This document shows positions 38,213 to 49,573 of a stretch of 64,000 bases of DNA, one piece after another. Origin of the DNA: Trichomonas tenax. Lineage: Eukaryota > Parabasalia > Trichomonadida > Trichomonadidae. Numbering within the stretch: position 1 is the first letter of the stretch; each line of letters starts with the position of its first letter. The position numbers were made by a program, and so were the translations under genes. The DNA lies in assembly GCA_023091735.1 (NCBI GenBank), contig JALKBU010000004.1, positions 94,090 through 158,089 on the forward strand. The letters are read 5' to 3'. Below the pieces are notes generated by a model. The model was not told where the DNA came from. It searched no databases and worked only from the letters and a program-made list of their open reading frames with translations.

Positions 38213-41200
38213 TTATGAAAATGGATAGAATAAAAATTGGGCATTTTCGGTGATGATACAAAGCCCGAGATAATGTTGGTTATACTTCATACAAAGAGGA
38301 CGAGCTCCACAAGCTGCAGCAAAGAGAGGTTTCTGAGGGAAGAAAGCTTCGAAAACAACAATGTTTCCTTGCAAATCGGAGCTTGCAACCATATCGACAC
38401 CATTTGTGTCTTTCCATGTGCAACAATAATATGACCATCTGTCGAATGGTGCAGATTTGATCACAGTACCATTGACCGAAATTACAAACATTTCGTGTTG
38501 TGTCTTACAAAGAATCAAACCGGTTGTTTGTGCAATAACAATCTTATAAATCACATGTCCAACATTGGCAGATTTCATTACTTTGTTCTTTTCATTATCA
38601 TAGATTAAGACTTTTCCATCTGAGAACGCGACAACAGTAATACCAAAGAATGTGGAAACCGCAACACATGTAACTCGTTCACTGAACGCATGAATCTCAG
38701 GTTGAAGTTTGCCTTCGAAGATTTTCGTGATGATTCCTTGATCTGTGCATACAACAGCTGTTTTTCCATCACATGTGAAGTGTTCGATCTGGTTAATATC
38801 TGTATAAACAAGTTCGAAGTTCTGATTAACAATCTCGTTTGCTTCTTTGTCGAATATTAAATATGTATCGTCAATTGTATAAATCTTTGATATTGTGTTC
38901 TCGATAACTTTTTGTGCCAACTTTGAAGACTTTTCTTCAAGTGAAATAGAATGTTTTTCGATAATATTCTTTTCGAAAGAAACGAACAAATAAATTGATC
39001 CATCACTTTCGAATTTGAAATCAGCGGCTAATGCATTTTGACTTGCAATTTTCATTGTTACAACATACTCAATGTCTGGAGAAGAGGAAGTGTACATAAC
39101 AAAGTGAACATGTTCGTTGAAAATCGGTTGTGGAAGACATCCGTTCTTTTCGATGAGTTCCATGATTTTTTGATGATCCTTCGGATCAGTTCTGTCCCAA
39201 ATATCATACATCAGTGAAGGATCATAGATATTCATTGTCTTGATGGAGTCTTTGCCACTCTGCGCAACACCGAAAACTAAATCAACCCATTTACCTAATG
39301 ACAGAGTTAAGTTTGAAGAGTTGAGGATCTTTCGGCATTGATAAACCCATTCGAAGACTTTGCACTGCTTTTCAATTGGACTTTCGTTCGCTGGAATATC
39401 CATTGTGACCTTTGTCCAGCTTTCGGATGATCGAAGAATGACATGAGGTGATCCAATAGATCCAATTCTTTCTTCACTGAATTCATCATCAGGAATTGTG
39501 ATGCTCATTGAGCTTTCATCGCAGCTGTCATCATGACTTTTATCATCGTGAGCTGATGAAGAAGAAACAGAAACTCTTATTGGTGTTGCAGTAATGATTT
39601 CGATGTTCGGTGTAACAAGAGTGTTGTCTCCATTCAAGAAAACTTCAGGAACGGAATAACATTCAGGCAAAGCTTCTCTGTTTTCATTGTAATTCTTGAT
39701 GCGGTCAAATATTGCATGAACACTTGTGAACGAAACAGGACCTTGTTGTGTGTTTTGAAGATCAACATATGTTGTTGTGTGATGAACGTTCTGTGATGCG
39801 AATGGTTCAATTCTTGAAAACATACTGCAAACGAAAGCTGGATTATTCGGTGCCTGCGTCATTACAGTGTGAGGACTCGAAATTCTTAATGTTCTGACTC
39901 TTGTGGACTGATAAGTAATTGGGAATGTTAAGTTTCTTAATGAAGCGGATTTGAAGTATGTTACGACCCATGGGAAGATTGGATAACTGTCAATATCATT
40001 GAAACTTCTTCCTGCAAACATATTCAACAAAAGAATGAATTCGTAGTTAGAAAGAGCTCTGGAGTACCATTTTCCAAGTAAGTTGTATTCCTTTGCAGCT
40101 TCCATTCCATTTTCTGTCTGAATGATTGATGTGCTTGGGAATTTGATTTCTTTGATTAAACCGATAATTGGAGTGACTTTTTTTGGTGCGAAGTCAATGA
40201 GATATGATTTTCCATCGATTGTGAATATTTCGAGAGCTGTTTGCATATGGAATCTGTTCCTTAAGAATATGGCTCTAACAGATTTTGGTGGAATAACTGT
40301 TTCTTTCTTCATATCGAAAACAATATGAATCGTTTTCTTTTCGATGTAAAACTTGATGACGTTTATCTTTGATGGTTTGATTCTCTTTCCAACAAATACT
40401 GTTGCTGTTGGCGGAATTTCAACTGTTGCAGCTGGTTCAAGAGCTTTCTTGATACAAAATTTCCTCTTGATGAAAATGGAATCGAAGTTTGATAAAAATC
40501 TTGTATCTCTAACAATCATTGATTTCTGTGGAATATTCCAAATACTATCTTCATTCATGTATCTGTTCTGGTTGCTGATAATGATATTTCTTATCCTGGC
40601 ATCGTCGTCAAGCATTTTATCGATTTTTGCTTTCGCTGGATCCAGTTTAGGATATCTTTGATTGATCTTTGTGAGTTTTTTGTCTTGCAAATCTAAAAAG
40701 TTTGATGTAACTGATTGGAATTTGAAGAGTTTCTTCATTTTTTCTTGTATCAATGATTCAACAGTAACATATTCTCTTTCGGAAACAATATTCATTATCA
40801 AGCGTTTCTTGTGCTCAGCGCCTTTAGGATATCGAGAAATTAACGAAATAACATGCAAAATTGGTGTAATTAAAGCAGTTCGGTCGATCTTTTGATGAAG
40901 CAATTCGAGAACATGTTGCTGAGATCCAGAAAGTTTATCCCAATCTGCAAGATAAAGCCAATACTTCATATTAGTGTTTGGCAAAGTGAAAGCGCTTTTG
41001 ATTTGTGAGAATGAGTAAATGTTATTTATTTGTGGGTGCGGAACAAGTTGATTCCAATCTTCTTTGAATTCGCTTTCTAAGGCTGTTTGGAGGAGCTTTT
41101 CAGAATAATTTGTTGTCTTCAGTCTCAAGAAAATTGCAGAGAAACAGAATCCGATTAAATATGCTGTATCCTCCTTTTCAACATTATGAGATTCGCAAAT

Positions 41201-44200
41201 GACTTTGCACAGCAAACACTTGATCTTTGTGACAGGAAGTTTTGTTGTAACTCTCATTATATCAAGTAATATAAAGATGTGTTCGATATTTTCCATATCA
41301 TTTTCATGAAGAATAATCTTTGCGAAAATATCGCATGCAGTGAAATGAAGCATTGGATCAACTTGTGTAACTAACAATATAAACCACATGAACCAATGCG
41401 GTTTAGAAATGAATGAATCTAGAACAGCGTTGTCCTGGATCGATAATGCAATTTTTCCTAAGAATTCTTGCTGCCTTTGGATGTCTGAACGAACAATAAC
41501 CATGAAAATAAGTGGGAAACATGATGTTAAATCTAATTCGAAATCATCAGAATAGATATCACTGTAGTTCAATATTGGTGGAATGTGACATTCCCAGAGA
41601 ATTGATTGATCGTATAAAGTATCCGGATAGAATATTTGAAGCGATTGAAGGTAAATGAAAAGGAATGATTTTTGAAGTGTTGGATTGATATAGTGACACA
41701 TTGAAACAATTTTCATTGGTGGTTTCTGTGCTAAGAAGACAGGAATAACAGTCAGCATTCTTTGGGCAAGAACCAAATCTTCGCAGAAAATGCAATGAAG
41801 AATGAACTCTTTGATGACTTCATTATTAATTTTGGATTTTTCTTCACTAATACCAATTTCACATATCAACTTTCCAAGGAGAGAATGAATCATGTTAAGA
41901 TCCATGCTTTGATCGCGATCTATTGATTGTATGATTTTTCTTTCAACAGGCTCCAAATAAAAGTTTCTTCGATACATTAAAAAAAGATTTGAAAAGATTT
42001 TGTTGTTGAAAATCTTGTTTTGTATCATCATTTCATTAAGTGTGTTGCACCATTGGGAGATGATTTTATGCATGACAGGAGCAGGACTTCTCGACCATAA
42101 ATCTCCATTCAGCAATATTTTATCAACCAAAACTTCAGTGTCCTTTGGATCGCTCAAAATCTCAAGCATGCCATAAAATGTGTTATATAGCGAAACAGTG
42201 AGAACAGATGATGGCGATTCACTGAGATAATAAGGAATAAGCTCCAAAAGATCAACAGCTTTCTTACCAAAGAAATGTATCATAAAGTTAACACATGCTG
42301 GACCATATTGAAGTGGAGCTTTGTCGAGATATGAGAATACAGGAAGAAATGTTTCTAAAGCATTATATTTCTTGTAAATGTCTAAAATGTTTGGGAATGA
42401 TTCATGATAAGAATCTTCGCTAACAAGGATATGCGATGTCGTTAATTGTTCTTGTGATGTTTGTTGTATTGTTAATATAATTGGATAATTCATTGGTGCT
42501 GCAGAAATTCCGGCAACAACAAAGTTTGAACTATCTTCTGATTCAATAACTTTGTTGTAGACGGTTAAATTGTGGATTTGATATGCACAAAGTGCTTTAT
42601 GGTAATCGTCGAAAACATTTTCACATGGATTACCAAAAATGTAAATCATTTCATCAGGTAAATCAATTGGTTCTCTGACATTCATTGAAATAGGAATATC
42701 AGTGTTTAATTTCGAAGTCAGCTTGAATTGGAGTCCTCGAGGTGTTTCTTGTGTTCTGAAGGAAATGGCAATACAGTTCCATGATTGATATGGAAGGTCA
42801 TAAAGCTTGGATGTTGATATTCTATCGGAAAGATGTAAGTCTATAAATAACGTTGTTTGAATCATATAAATTTCGCAAAGTTTGATGTCTGATATAAATG
42901 TGTCAAATATAATGACTCTTTGATTGAGTTGTGTAGCAAGAGATGGATCTATTTTGAGCCAGAAAACGATTGACGATTCATTGAAAAAGTCAATGCATTT
43001 GTAGCCTTTGGATTCAGCAATTATTTTCGGAATTGCAATAGGATATGAAATCGAAGGCGATCTTTTGAGATTTAAGACTGTGCTGAAAAGATGATTCATG
43101 AAAGATTCGGCCAATGGATGGAATAATCCATTAGTTGGTAATATAATTGACATTATCTTTTGAGCGACAACTGTTGAAGATCGAACAACAATAATTCTAC
43201 TGAGAACGGGATAAACATAGTTGATAACATCATCAATATTTGTTAGATTGTTAATTTTGCAGCCTCTGAAGTTGAATGATTGGGGGAAATTGTAAATCAT
43301 ATCTAACAACAAAATATCAATTTCTCCTTCATGGAATTTTATACAGTTGTACATTGAGAAGTTAATCAAGTTCATCATCAATTTAAAAAGTTCGTCAAAT
43401 AGTTTTCCGTTCGTATAGACTGCAAAAATCAATAACAAAATCGAAGGCTTTTTGATTAATGTCAAGAAAGATGTTGTAACTGTTTGTGAAGCTGACAAGA
43501 ATGAAAGAAGTCTATTTTTCGTCAGTTCTGACAGGTTGTCTCCTTCACACTTTCTGACTAATGAAGCAAACATACTGACGGCCTTAGTATCGAAAATGAA
43601 GCCTGGATTGAAAATGAATTGTTGCATCGAAAGTTGCAAAATTTGTGTTAATAAATCAAAGCTTGGAACTGTTTCTGCATATTCAATGGCGGTCGTTAAA
43701 ATCATATCGCATGATGTGACAATATCCGGATTAAGTTGGATACCTTCGAAAACACAATTTAACAATCTTGATGCTAATTTCGTTGTTTTTTCAGAATCGT
43801 TGTGCATACTTAGAATTTTAAGCGCATTTGTAACAAATCCAACTGTCTGTGTAATTGCGCTATCGACTGTTCTAAAAACTTGTGTTAATTTTAAGAAAAC
43901 GATATCTGAAAATGAATCTTCGAAGAAAGCAGTCATAAATGATGAAGCAAACGCCATTGAACCAAAACAAGATGTCATTGCTGATGTGTTGTTGAGAATA
44001 CTGAAAATAAAAACGAAAATTGAATCTCTTGCTTGAATCGTTTTAACAGCATTCTCAGGATCGAGTGTGTATATTGTTCTAAGTTTCTGTTCGACGCAGA
44101 AGATTGCTTGAAAGACTTCTTCCTCAAAAGAAACAGAGTTATGATCAATTGATTGAATTCTCATGCAAACTTCAGCGAAAAGATATGGACAATCCTTCAA

Positions 44201-45601
44201 AATCACAAGCATCCTGGACGTGTGGTGCTTCATCTTTAGGAAAACTGTTTCTATTGCCAACTGACGCAAAAATGCGAGTTGTTCAAAGTTTATTGGTTTT
44301 TCGTACATTGTAATGTAAGGATTGAATATGACTTTGTTGATTATTGCCAAAAACTCTTTCTCAGATATGTTTTTCGTTCTATTTGTTCTTCTTAATAAAT
44401 ATAAAGTTGCAACATAAATTAATGGATTGCAATCGTACTCGATTAATGCTGGAGAAATCGATGTAAAGAACACATTCGAGAAAACCGCACGCGATTTTTG
44501 AAGAATTGTTACTAATAAATTCAAAATATGAAGTAATTTTGGTTCAAAGAAGCTTTCTTCCGTAAGATTCGTTACAATTCCGGGTATTTTAAAGTCGAAC
44601 ATCGAATCTATTTTAACATTGTGATGAAATTCAATATTGTCATAACGTTGAAACTCAGCAAAAACGTGATACTTAGAGTTAATTTCGAAGGGGAACGCGA
44701 TCTTATTCTCAAATTGTTGTGCTGCCCCGAGAAAAGAGTTTGCAAGTAGCACAAAAAGTCCTTTTTTCGCATCAGTTTCTTTAACTTCGCTTAACAATGA
44801 TACAGATTCTATAACTTTGTCTTCAAAGAATTGAATGCGAAGCGTAAGGACTTTAACTAACAGGTCATAATCGCATTCACCGTTTTTGTCTATCTGGTGC
44901 CGAATAAATTTATTGATTTGTGTGAGCAAGCGATATGCGTTATCAGAATCATCATTAAGGAATAGAGATTCAAGTAAATTGCATGATACTCCGTATACAA
45001 TTTTGTTTTTGAAAATTCTTTCTGAAATTAAATCGATAATTTTGTCTAACGTAACTTTTTCAAACAGTACTGTTTTCTGAAGCGATATGAAATCAACTAT
45101 AAGGAAGTAAACGTATTCGGCTTTAGATCCAAATATGGAATTGGAGAAAATTGAATGAAGACAATTTAAAACTAAAGGGGCAAATTCGATATTTAATTTG
45201 TCCACTATGTACCCTATAGCGTTGGAAATGATAAGATTAACGCATTTTTGAGATAATTTTGGATCATTTGAGTATTTTTCGTAATATATTTGCAATAATT
45301 CCGGTTCGAATGTGAAAAATGGCGATAGAAGTGTAATACGTTCACTTCTTTTCGACGCTCTGTACATTTTCTCCGAAATCAATGCCAAATCGTGTCGTTT
45401 TAAAACAGGAAAATTCCAAGATTGAAAAAACTCGAAGAACTCTTTATCAGACTGATCAACGGAGACGCTGCTGGCAAAAATATTGAGGATTTCCAGCAGT
45501 TGAGACTCTCTCCGTCTTCGAGATCTCATTTTTCTATCCTCTAAATGCTTTTTGTTTAAACTGCTCTTCAGAATATGTGAGAAAAATTTGAGAAACCTCA
45601 T
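38213..45601 (-). CDS. BEACH-domain protein with ConA-like, PH-like and WD40 regions, 2462 aa
   Basis: A paralogue of the gene at 9689-16966 with the same order and near-equal length. It has long helical ARM-like repeats, a ConA-like domain at about 867-1020 (SSIVFWLKIDPSLATQLNQR, YQSWNCIAISFR, IYIFGNP), a PH-like domain (about 1705-1825), a BEACH domain from about 1840 (SNYEFILLLNMFAGRSFNDI, YPIFPWVVTYF, YSVPEVFLNGD, LGKWVDLVFGVAQSG) and C-terminal WD40-like repeats. Within BEACH, the stretch that usually reads V-x-x-V-x-LPPWA is replaced by about 70 Ser/Asp-rich residues (about 1997-2067; VSVSSSSAHDDKSHDDSCDE). The start is ATG 45601, with TCATAGAAC just upstream as a weak Inr; Met25 (45529) is an alternative. 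The likely role is a membrane-traffic scaffold. Confidence 0.92.
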   Translation of the reverse strand: MRFLKFFSHILKSSLNKKHLEDRKMRSRRRRESQLLEILNIFASSVSVDQSDKEFFEFFQSWNFPVLKRHDLALISEKMYRASKRSERITLLSPFFTFEPELLQIYYEKYSNDPKLSQKCVNLIISNAIGYIVDKLNIEFAPLVLNCLHSIFSNSIFGSKAEYVYFLIVDFISLQKTVLFEKVTLDKIIDLISERIFKNKIVYGVSCNLLESLFLNDDSDNAYRLLTQINKFIRHQIDKNGECDYDLLVKVLTLRIQFFEDKVIESVSLLSEVKETDAKKGLFVLLANSFLGAAQQFENKIAFPFEINSKYHVFAEFQRYDNIEFHHNVKIDSMFDFKIPGIVTNLTEESFFEPKLLHILNLLVTILQKSRAVFSNVFFTSISPALIEYDCNPLIYVATLYLLRRTNRTKNISEKEFLAIINKVIFNPYITMYEKPINFEQLAFLRQLAIETVFLKMKHHTSRMLVILKDCPYLFAEVCMRIQSIDHNSVSFEEEVFQAIFCVEQKLRTIYTLDPENAVKTIQARDSIFVFIFSILNNTSAMTSCFGSMAFASSFMTAFFEDSFSDIVFLKLTQVFRTVDSAITQTVGFVTNALKILSMHNDSEKTTKLASRLLNCVFEGIQLNPDIVTSCDMILTTAIEYAETVPSFDLLTQILQLSMQQFIFNPGFIFDTKAVSMFASLVRKCEGDNLSELTKNRLLSFLSASQTVTTSFLTLIKKPSILLLIFAVYTNGKLFDELFKLMMNLINFSMYNCIKFHEGEIDILLLDMIYNFPQSFNFRGCKINNLTNIDDVINYVYPVLSRIIVVRSSTVVAQKIMSIILPTNGLFHPLAESFMNHLFSTVLNLKRSPSISYPIAIPKIIAESKGYKCIDFFNESSIVFWLKIDPSLATQLNQRVIIFDTFISDIKLCEIYMIQTTLFIDLHLSDRISTSKLYDLPYQSWNCIAISFRTQETPRGLQFKLTSKLNTDIPISMNVREPIDLPDEMIYIFGNPCENVFDDYHKALCAYQIHNLTVYNKVIESEDSSNFVVAGISAAPMNYPIILTIQQTSQEQLTTSHILVSEDSYHESFPNILDIYKKYNALETFLPVFSYLDKAPLQYGPACVNFMIHFFGKKAVDLLELIPYYLSESPSSVLTVSLYNTFYGMLEILSDPKDTEVLVDKILLNGDLWSRSPAPVMHKIISQWCNTLNEMMIQNKIFNNKIFSNLFLMYRRNFYLEPVERKIIQSIDRDQSMDLNMIHSLLGKLICEIGISEEKSKINNEVIKEFILHCIFCEDLVLAQRMLTVIPVFLAQKPPMKIVSMCHYINPTLQKSFLFIYLQSLQIFYPDTLYDQSILWECHIPPILNYSDIYSDDFELDLTSCFPLIFMVIVRSDIQRQQEFLGKIALSIQDNAVLDSFISKPHWFMWFILLVTQVDPMLHFTACDIFAKIILHENDMENIEHIFILLDIMRVTTKLPVTKIKCLLCKVICESHNVEKEDTAYLIGFCFSAIFLRLKTTNYSEKLLQTALESEFKEDWNQLVPHPQINNIYSFSQIKSAFTLPNTNMKYWLYLADWDKLSGSQQHVLELLHQKIDRTALITPILHVISLISRYPKGAEHKKRLIMNIVSEREYVTVESLIQEKMKKLFKFQSVTSNFLDLQDKKLTKINQRYPKLDPAKAKIDKMLDDDARIRNIIISNQNRYMNEDSIWNIPQKSMIVRDTRFLSNFDSIFIKRKFCIKKALEPAATVEIPPTATVFVGKRIKPSKINVIKFYIEKKTIHIVFDMKKETVIPPKSVRAIFLRNRFHMQTALEIFTIDGKSYLIDFAPKKVTPIIGLIKEIKFPSTSIIQTENGMEAAKEYNLLGKWYSRALSNYEFILLLNMFAGRSFNDIDSYPIFPWVVTYFKSASLRNLTFPITYQSTRVRTLRISSPHTVMTQAPNNPAFVCSMFSRIEPFASQNVHHTTTYVDLQNTQQGPVSFTSVHAIFDRIKNYNENREALPECYSVPEVFLNGDNTLVTPNIEIITATPIRVSVSSSSAHDDKSHDDSCDESSMSITIPDDEFSEERIGSIGSPHVILRSSESWTKVTMDIPANESPIEKQCKVFEWVYQCRKILNSSNLTLSLGKWVDLVFGVAQSGKDSIKTMNIYDPSLMYDIWDRTDPKDHQKIMELIEKNGCLPQPIFNEHVHFVMYTSSSPDIEYVVTMKIASQNALAADFKFESDGSIYLFVSFEKNIIEKHSISLEEKSSKLAQKVIENTISKIYTIDDTYLIFDKEANEIVNQNFELVYTDINQIEHFTCDGKTAVVCTDQGIITKIFEGKLQPEIHAFSERVTCVAVSTFFGITVVAFSDGKVLIYDNEKNKVMKSANVGHVIYKIVIAQTTGLILCKTQHEMFVISVNGTVIKSAPFDRWSYYCCTWKDTNGVDMVASSDLQGNIVVFEAFFPQKPLFAAACGARPLCMKYNQHYLGLCIITENAQFLFYPFS

Positions 45602-48491
45602 AGAAAAGTTCTATGATTTTAATTCAAATTTTGTCAGAACCTTACTCCCATATTTTGATTTTTAAATTTTTTCTTCATGATAGAGTTTATAAAAAAAATG
45701 CCTGCGAAGATGTCAGCATGGATGGGGTATATGCCATCATCGCATTCTGTTAGATTAAAAAAATGCTACGAATTGAGAGAAATAAAGCAAAGCAATAAAC
45801 AAACCTTTTGAACAACAATAATATACAGTATAAGTTATATTATCATCGTAAATTTGATGCAAAGCATAAATGAAATATTCTCGATGAAATCAAACAAGTT
45901 TTCATGAAAAGTTTAATATCATTTCGGAGATTCTACAGTAAAGCCAGCTTCTGGAGATGAATAAGGATTCCAAACAAAATCACGTCGAAATATAACATTT
46001 TTTACGTGTTTGATTGAGAGATTTAGTGGCAGCACTGTGGGAGCAGCCTAATTGAATCTATTTGTACTGGTACAATGTTGAGGATAATGAGTTTTTCGGC
46101 AAAATATTAACTGAAAAAAAGTTTATCTTAATTTTGTGATGGTGTAATAGTAAGGACTGAAAAATATTTGCATGTGTACAATGGTGCAGTCATTGAAGAT
46201 AGCTTATTGTATAAATTTTTGCTTTTCGAAGAAAATTTGTTCTTTTTGATTTAGAACTGTGGCCCATAGTTGCGGTGTCAGCTGTGCAACGAGGGTTTTG
46301 TCTGTTATGACTTATAAGTGAGTTAACGGAAAGATTATTCCTAATATGTTACGGTCTTAGCTTAAAAGTTTGCAGATGCTCTAGAAAACTCATGGTTGAC
46401 GTTATTTATGTCCTTCTGCCAGACGTGGGCATTGTGTTAAAGTAGGGCCCAAACTTACTCTAAAAAAACTGACACTCCCATTTTTTGATTTTTAGTTTAG
46501 AAAAATAAATTGTCAGAATCAGTGTAATCATTTTAATTTCATTTTAAAATTATTACGGCCAATTTTCATTCAAAATTTGGCGTTTTTAACAAAGAATGCC
46601 ACAAAATTTAGTTATTTTAAGAGTTTTGTGTTGACTAAGATATACTATTCCATTTGATTGATTTCATAGAGAAATTACAATTTGTTAACCATCTTAAGTC
46701 ATGAATCCGTGTTTTCTAGTCAATCGTAAAAAAGCTTAATTCTTATTCTCCTTTCATTCCAGAAATTACACCAATATCTCATTTTACAATAATGGAATTA
46801 TAATTGATTTAAATATCCGATGCTTTGAACATTGATTATAAATGTAGTGATACATTGATCCTTTTATCAGCAAATTCATATTTTTAATCGAAAATTATGC
46901 AATTTTTTCGGGGATTGTCAATGGAATAAATGTGATTAAAGATATTGTACATTCTATATCTGCTTTGAACATCTGATGCTTTGCATGCCTGCATTTGGGT
47001 TCGATTATTCGTCATCGTAAATTACAATCTTTCATTTTTCTTTGTTAAGGTTGGAAATTTCAATTACCATCGCAATTAGCATATGATACTGCAATCACCT
47101 TATTAGTATCTTTTCAAAAAATCATATTTTGGATTATAACTTAACTGATTTTTTTATCAATTAATATTGTAAATGGGAAAAAAGTTTCATCAAAACAGTC
47201 TTGATTCAAAAATTAATTAATGTATTATCATTAATAATAGATGTTTAATTATTTTGCAATAAAAGAATCTAAAAATTCACAATATTCAATGTTATAATTA
47301 TTGGGCAATTAAATTTTTATACAGAAAGTCGGTGAAACTCGTTTTTTCACTCACTGGATTAACTTCCTGGGAAGTTATTGAACCTCAATGTACAAAATCC
47401 TGTTGTGCATGATATATTAAAAATTAGCTAATAAAGTCTATATTTCATTAAAATATTAGATATATCTTGCATCAAAAACATTGATTTGCTATGATGTGCT
47501 TTACTCATTATAATATATTATATTACCATTGTATAGCATTTTTATAACGTAAAATATGTTGTTGTCGATGATAAATAGGTAAATCTAATCACAAATATGC
47601 TTTTTTAGCTTTTTTTGGAAAAAAGTATTCCAAGTGTTCACATATAAGCTCTGTGTGTTATTCTCCAAAAAATGTCACATTTCGGTTCTTTTCAATTTTT
47701 CCCCATTTATTCTTCACAATTTAATAAACTTTTCAAATTTAGCAGCGCAAACAAGATTTATCATTATTTTTGGGAGAATTAAACTCAAACAATTTTTGTT
47801 TCAACAAAGGTATGGTGAGTAAAAATTACTGATATTTAGAGGCTATACTTGCAGCTATACACTTTGGTGACTATGATCGACTTATAAGAGAGATTTGAAT
47901 AAAATATAATAAGGTTATTAGTCACCATACCTTTGTTACAACACTCAAATGGTTTATTGCACATCAACGGACGTAATTAAATTTGTGTTTTAAGTAAATC
48001 AAAACATGTTTTTGAGCCATTTATCAATCGAAATCGTCGTTACATGATAATTGACCTTCAGAGTGAAATGCATTAATACAACTATTGTGTATATTACGTG
48101 TACGAGAAATTGGCCACAAATATCTCTGTTTGAAAAATAATTTCGAATTTTTAATTTTGGAAATAAATTAACTGAAATTGAGGAAACTAATTCAAACCTA
48201 TAGCACTGATACTTGGTAAAGTATCTGAAGGCATATTCTTGAATATGAAATTAAAAAAATACTTAAAAGTTGCTCCAGAAGTTAATGCACTGATTTTTTA
48301 GATCATGTTATTCAGGTTTAAACAAAAGCAATCTTAAATTTTAAGATTTTTTTTTTCATCACGATATTATTCAAACATAAACTTCTTATATTGAACAAAT
48401 TCTATGTCGTTTGAAGAAATTGTTCCTAGAAAAAACAAATTTTGGAAATTGTCATTGCTTAGAATCATCCATTAAACTAATGTTAAAAAAA
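45602..48491. other. Gene-free AT-rich region of about 2.9 kb
   Basis: No ORF with coding character, no tRNA-like or rRNA-like sequence. Two short blocks recur (CCCAT(A/T)TTTTGATTTTTA near 45649 and near 46477). A 16-nt inverted repeat at 47803-47937 is the only structural feature I can support. The region upstream of the BEACH start (45602-45700) should contain its promoter. Confidence 0.55.
47803..47937. repeat. Inverted repeat, 16-nt perfect arms, 135 nt overall
   Basis: AACAAAGGTATGGTGA at 47803-47818 and its exact complement TCACCATACCTTTGTT at 47922-47937. The 103-nt interior is not self-complementary. It could be a MITE, the footprint of an excised element, or a cruciform. A tRNA-type fold is not present. 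Confidence 0.65.
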
Positions 48492-49293
48492 TTATACTCT
48501 AATGATAATTATTGCTTGCAAAAAAGATAAGATGTCAAGTCGCTGATTTTTGCAGATGTTTCGGTTCTGGCAAAAAATTTCAATTGAACCTTCTGGAATG
48601 AGGAGACCGTTGTTAAAGATTGGATGTGGATCGGTATTTCGATTATGATCTGGGAAGTCTGCATGGCACTTCATTGTACTGAAGTGTTCAAGATTGAGAG
48701 AGAACTTTGTTGTTGATGCTGGATTTGTGTCAACTGTTCCTAACATCATAATCTATACTTGTGCAGCCTTCGATCGTTGAGAAAATGTGTGAAGCTGAAC
48801 TAACACTGTTGCAATATAATCCTGGTGAATTAGTTCATTTGCATGATGTGACGTTAGTGTTCGATGTTTGGAAATTTCCATATTTAAAACAAAAGTTATA
48901 ATATACACTATCAAACAATCCAAGCGACAAAAATGATGAAAAATTTTAAAAATTCTTGTTTGTTGATGATGATGTGACACAACTATATGAAAATTGATAA
49001 TATTTAGATGATGAACAATTGATTCCGCAAACACAGTTCATGCAGAATTCACTGGAATTAGAAAAATAAACTGCGGAACCTTCTTTCAGAACAAGAACAA
49101 AGTCTGTGAAGCTGTTGTACTCTGTAAGAAGTTTGTTCGTAGATTCAGATGATGATTCGAATGATATAGCACGGTCTTGACCTTTAGAAAAAGTACAATA
49201 ACGAACTAAATATTGACCGGCACTAGAAATGACGCCACCACGTGACTCTGTGTATTCACCGCTGAAGAAATCGCTCCAGTCAAAAAAAAACAT
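48492..49293 (-). pseudogene. Pmp-like surface protein, broken
   Basis: Between 49293 and 48946 the minus strand reads DWSDFFSGEYTESRGGVISS, AGQYLVRYCTFSKGQDRAIS, LVLKEGSAVYFSNSSEFC: the GGVI...Y-C-x-F pattern of Pmp-like or beta-helix repeats. Coding then shifts frame and resumes at 48749-48492 with FSTMKCHADFPDHNRNT and FNNGLLIPEGSIEIFCQNRN, the same style. At least one frameshift and several stops lie between. No ATG start with an Inr, signal peptide or membrane anchor is visible. It is a third relic of the family also seen at 5961 and 28215. Confidence 0.6.
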
Positions 49294-49573
49294 TCAAAAA
49301 TGTTTTCGATCATTCAATCATTGATGTGAAAAAATTCCTCCAAATTGGAGAAATTTGAAAAGTGACAATTCAATCACATTCATGAGAAATCAAATTTTGT
49401 CACAATTTTGAAGGATTCTAAATAATATAAATATATGGCTAATGAGTTTTTATATTTTTATTGCATTAATTGCTCATGAAATGAAGGAGAGAAAGTATTT
49501 TGAAATTTTAACAAACAAACATGGCATATTTTTAATAATATACTTAAAAAACAAACAAAAATATATAATATTA

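Noticed and set aside
43452..44036. 194-codon plus-strand frame inside the second BEACH gene
   Set aside because: Antisense shadow; no start signal and no recognisable domain.
45649..46496. Two copies of CCCAT(A/T)TTTTGATTTTTA upstream of the second BEACH gene
   Set aside because: Low-complexity AT-rich words; similarity may be chance and no longer alignment was seen.
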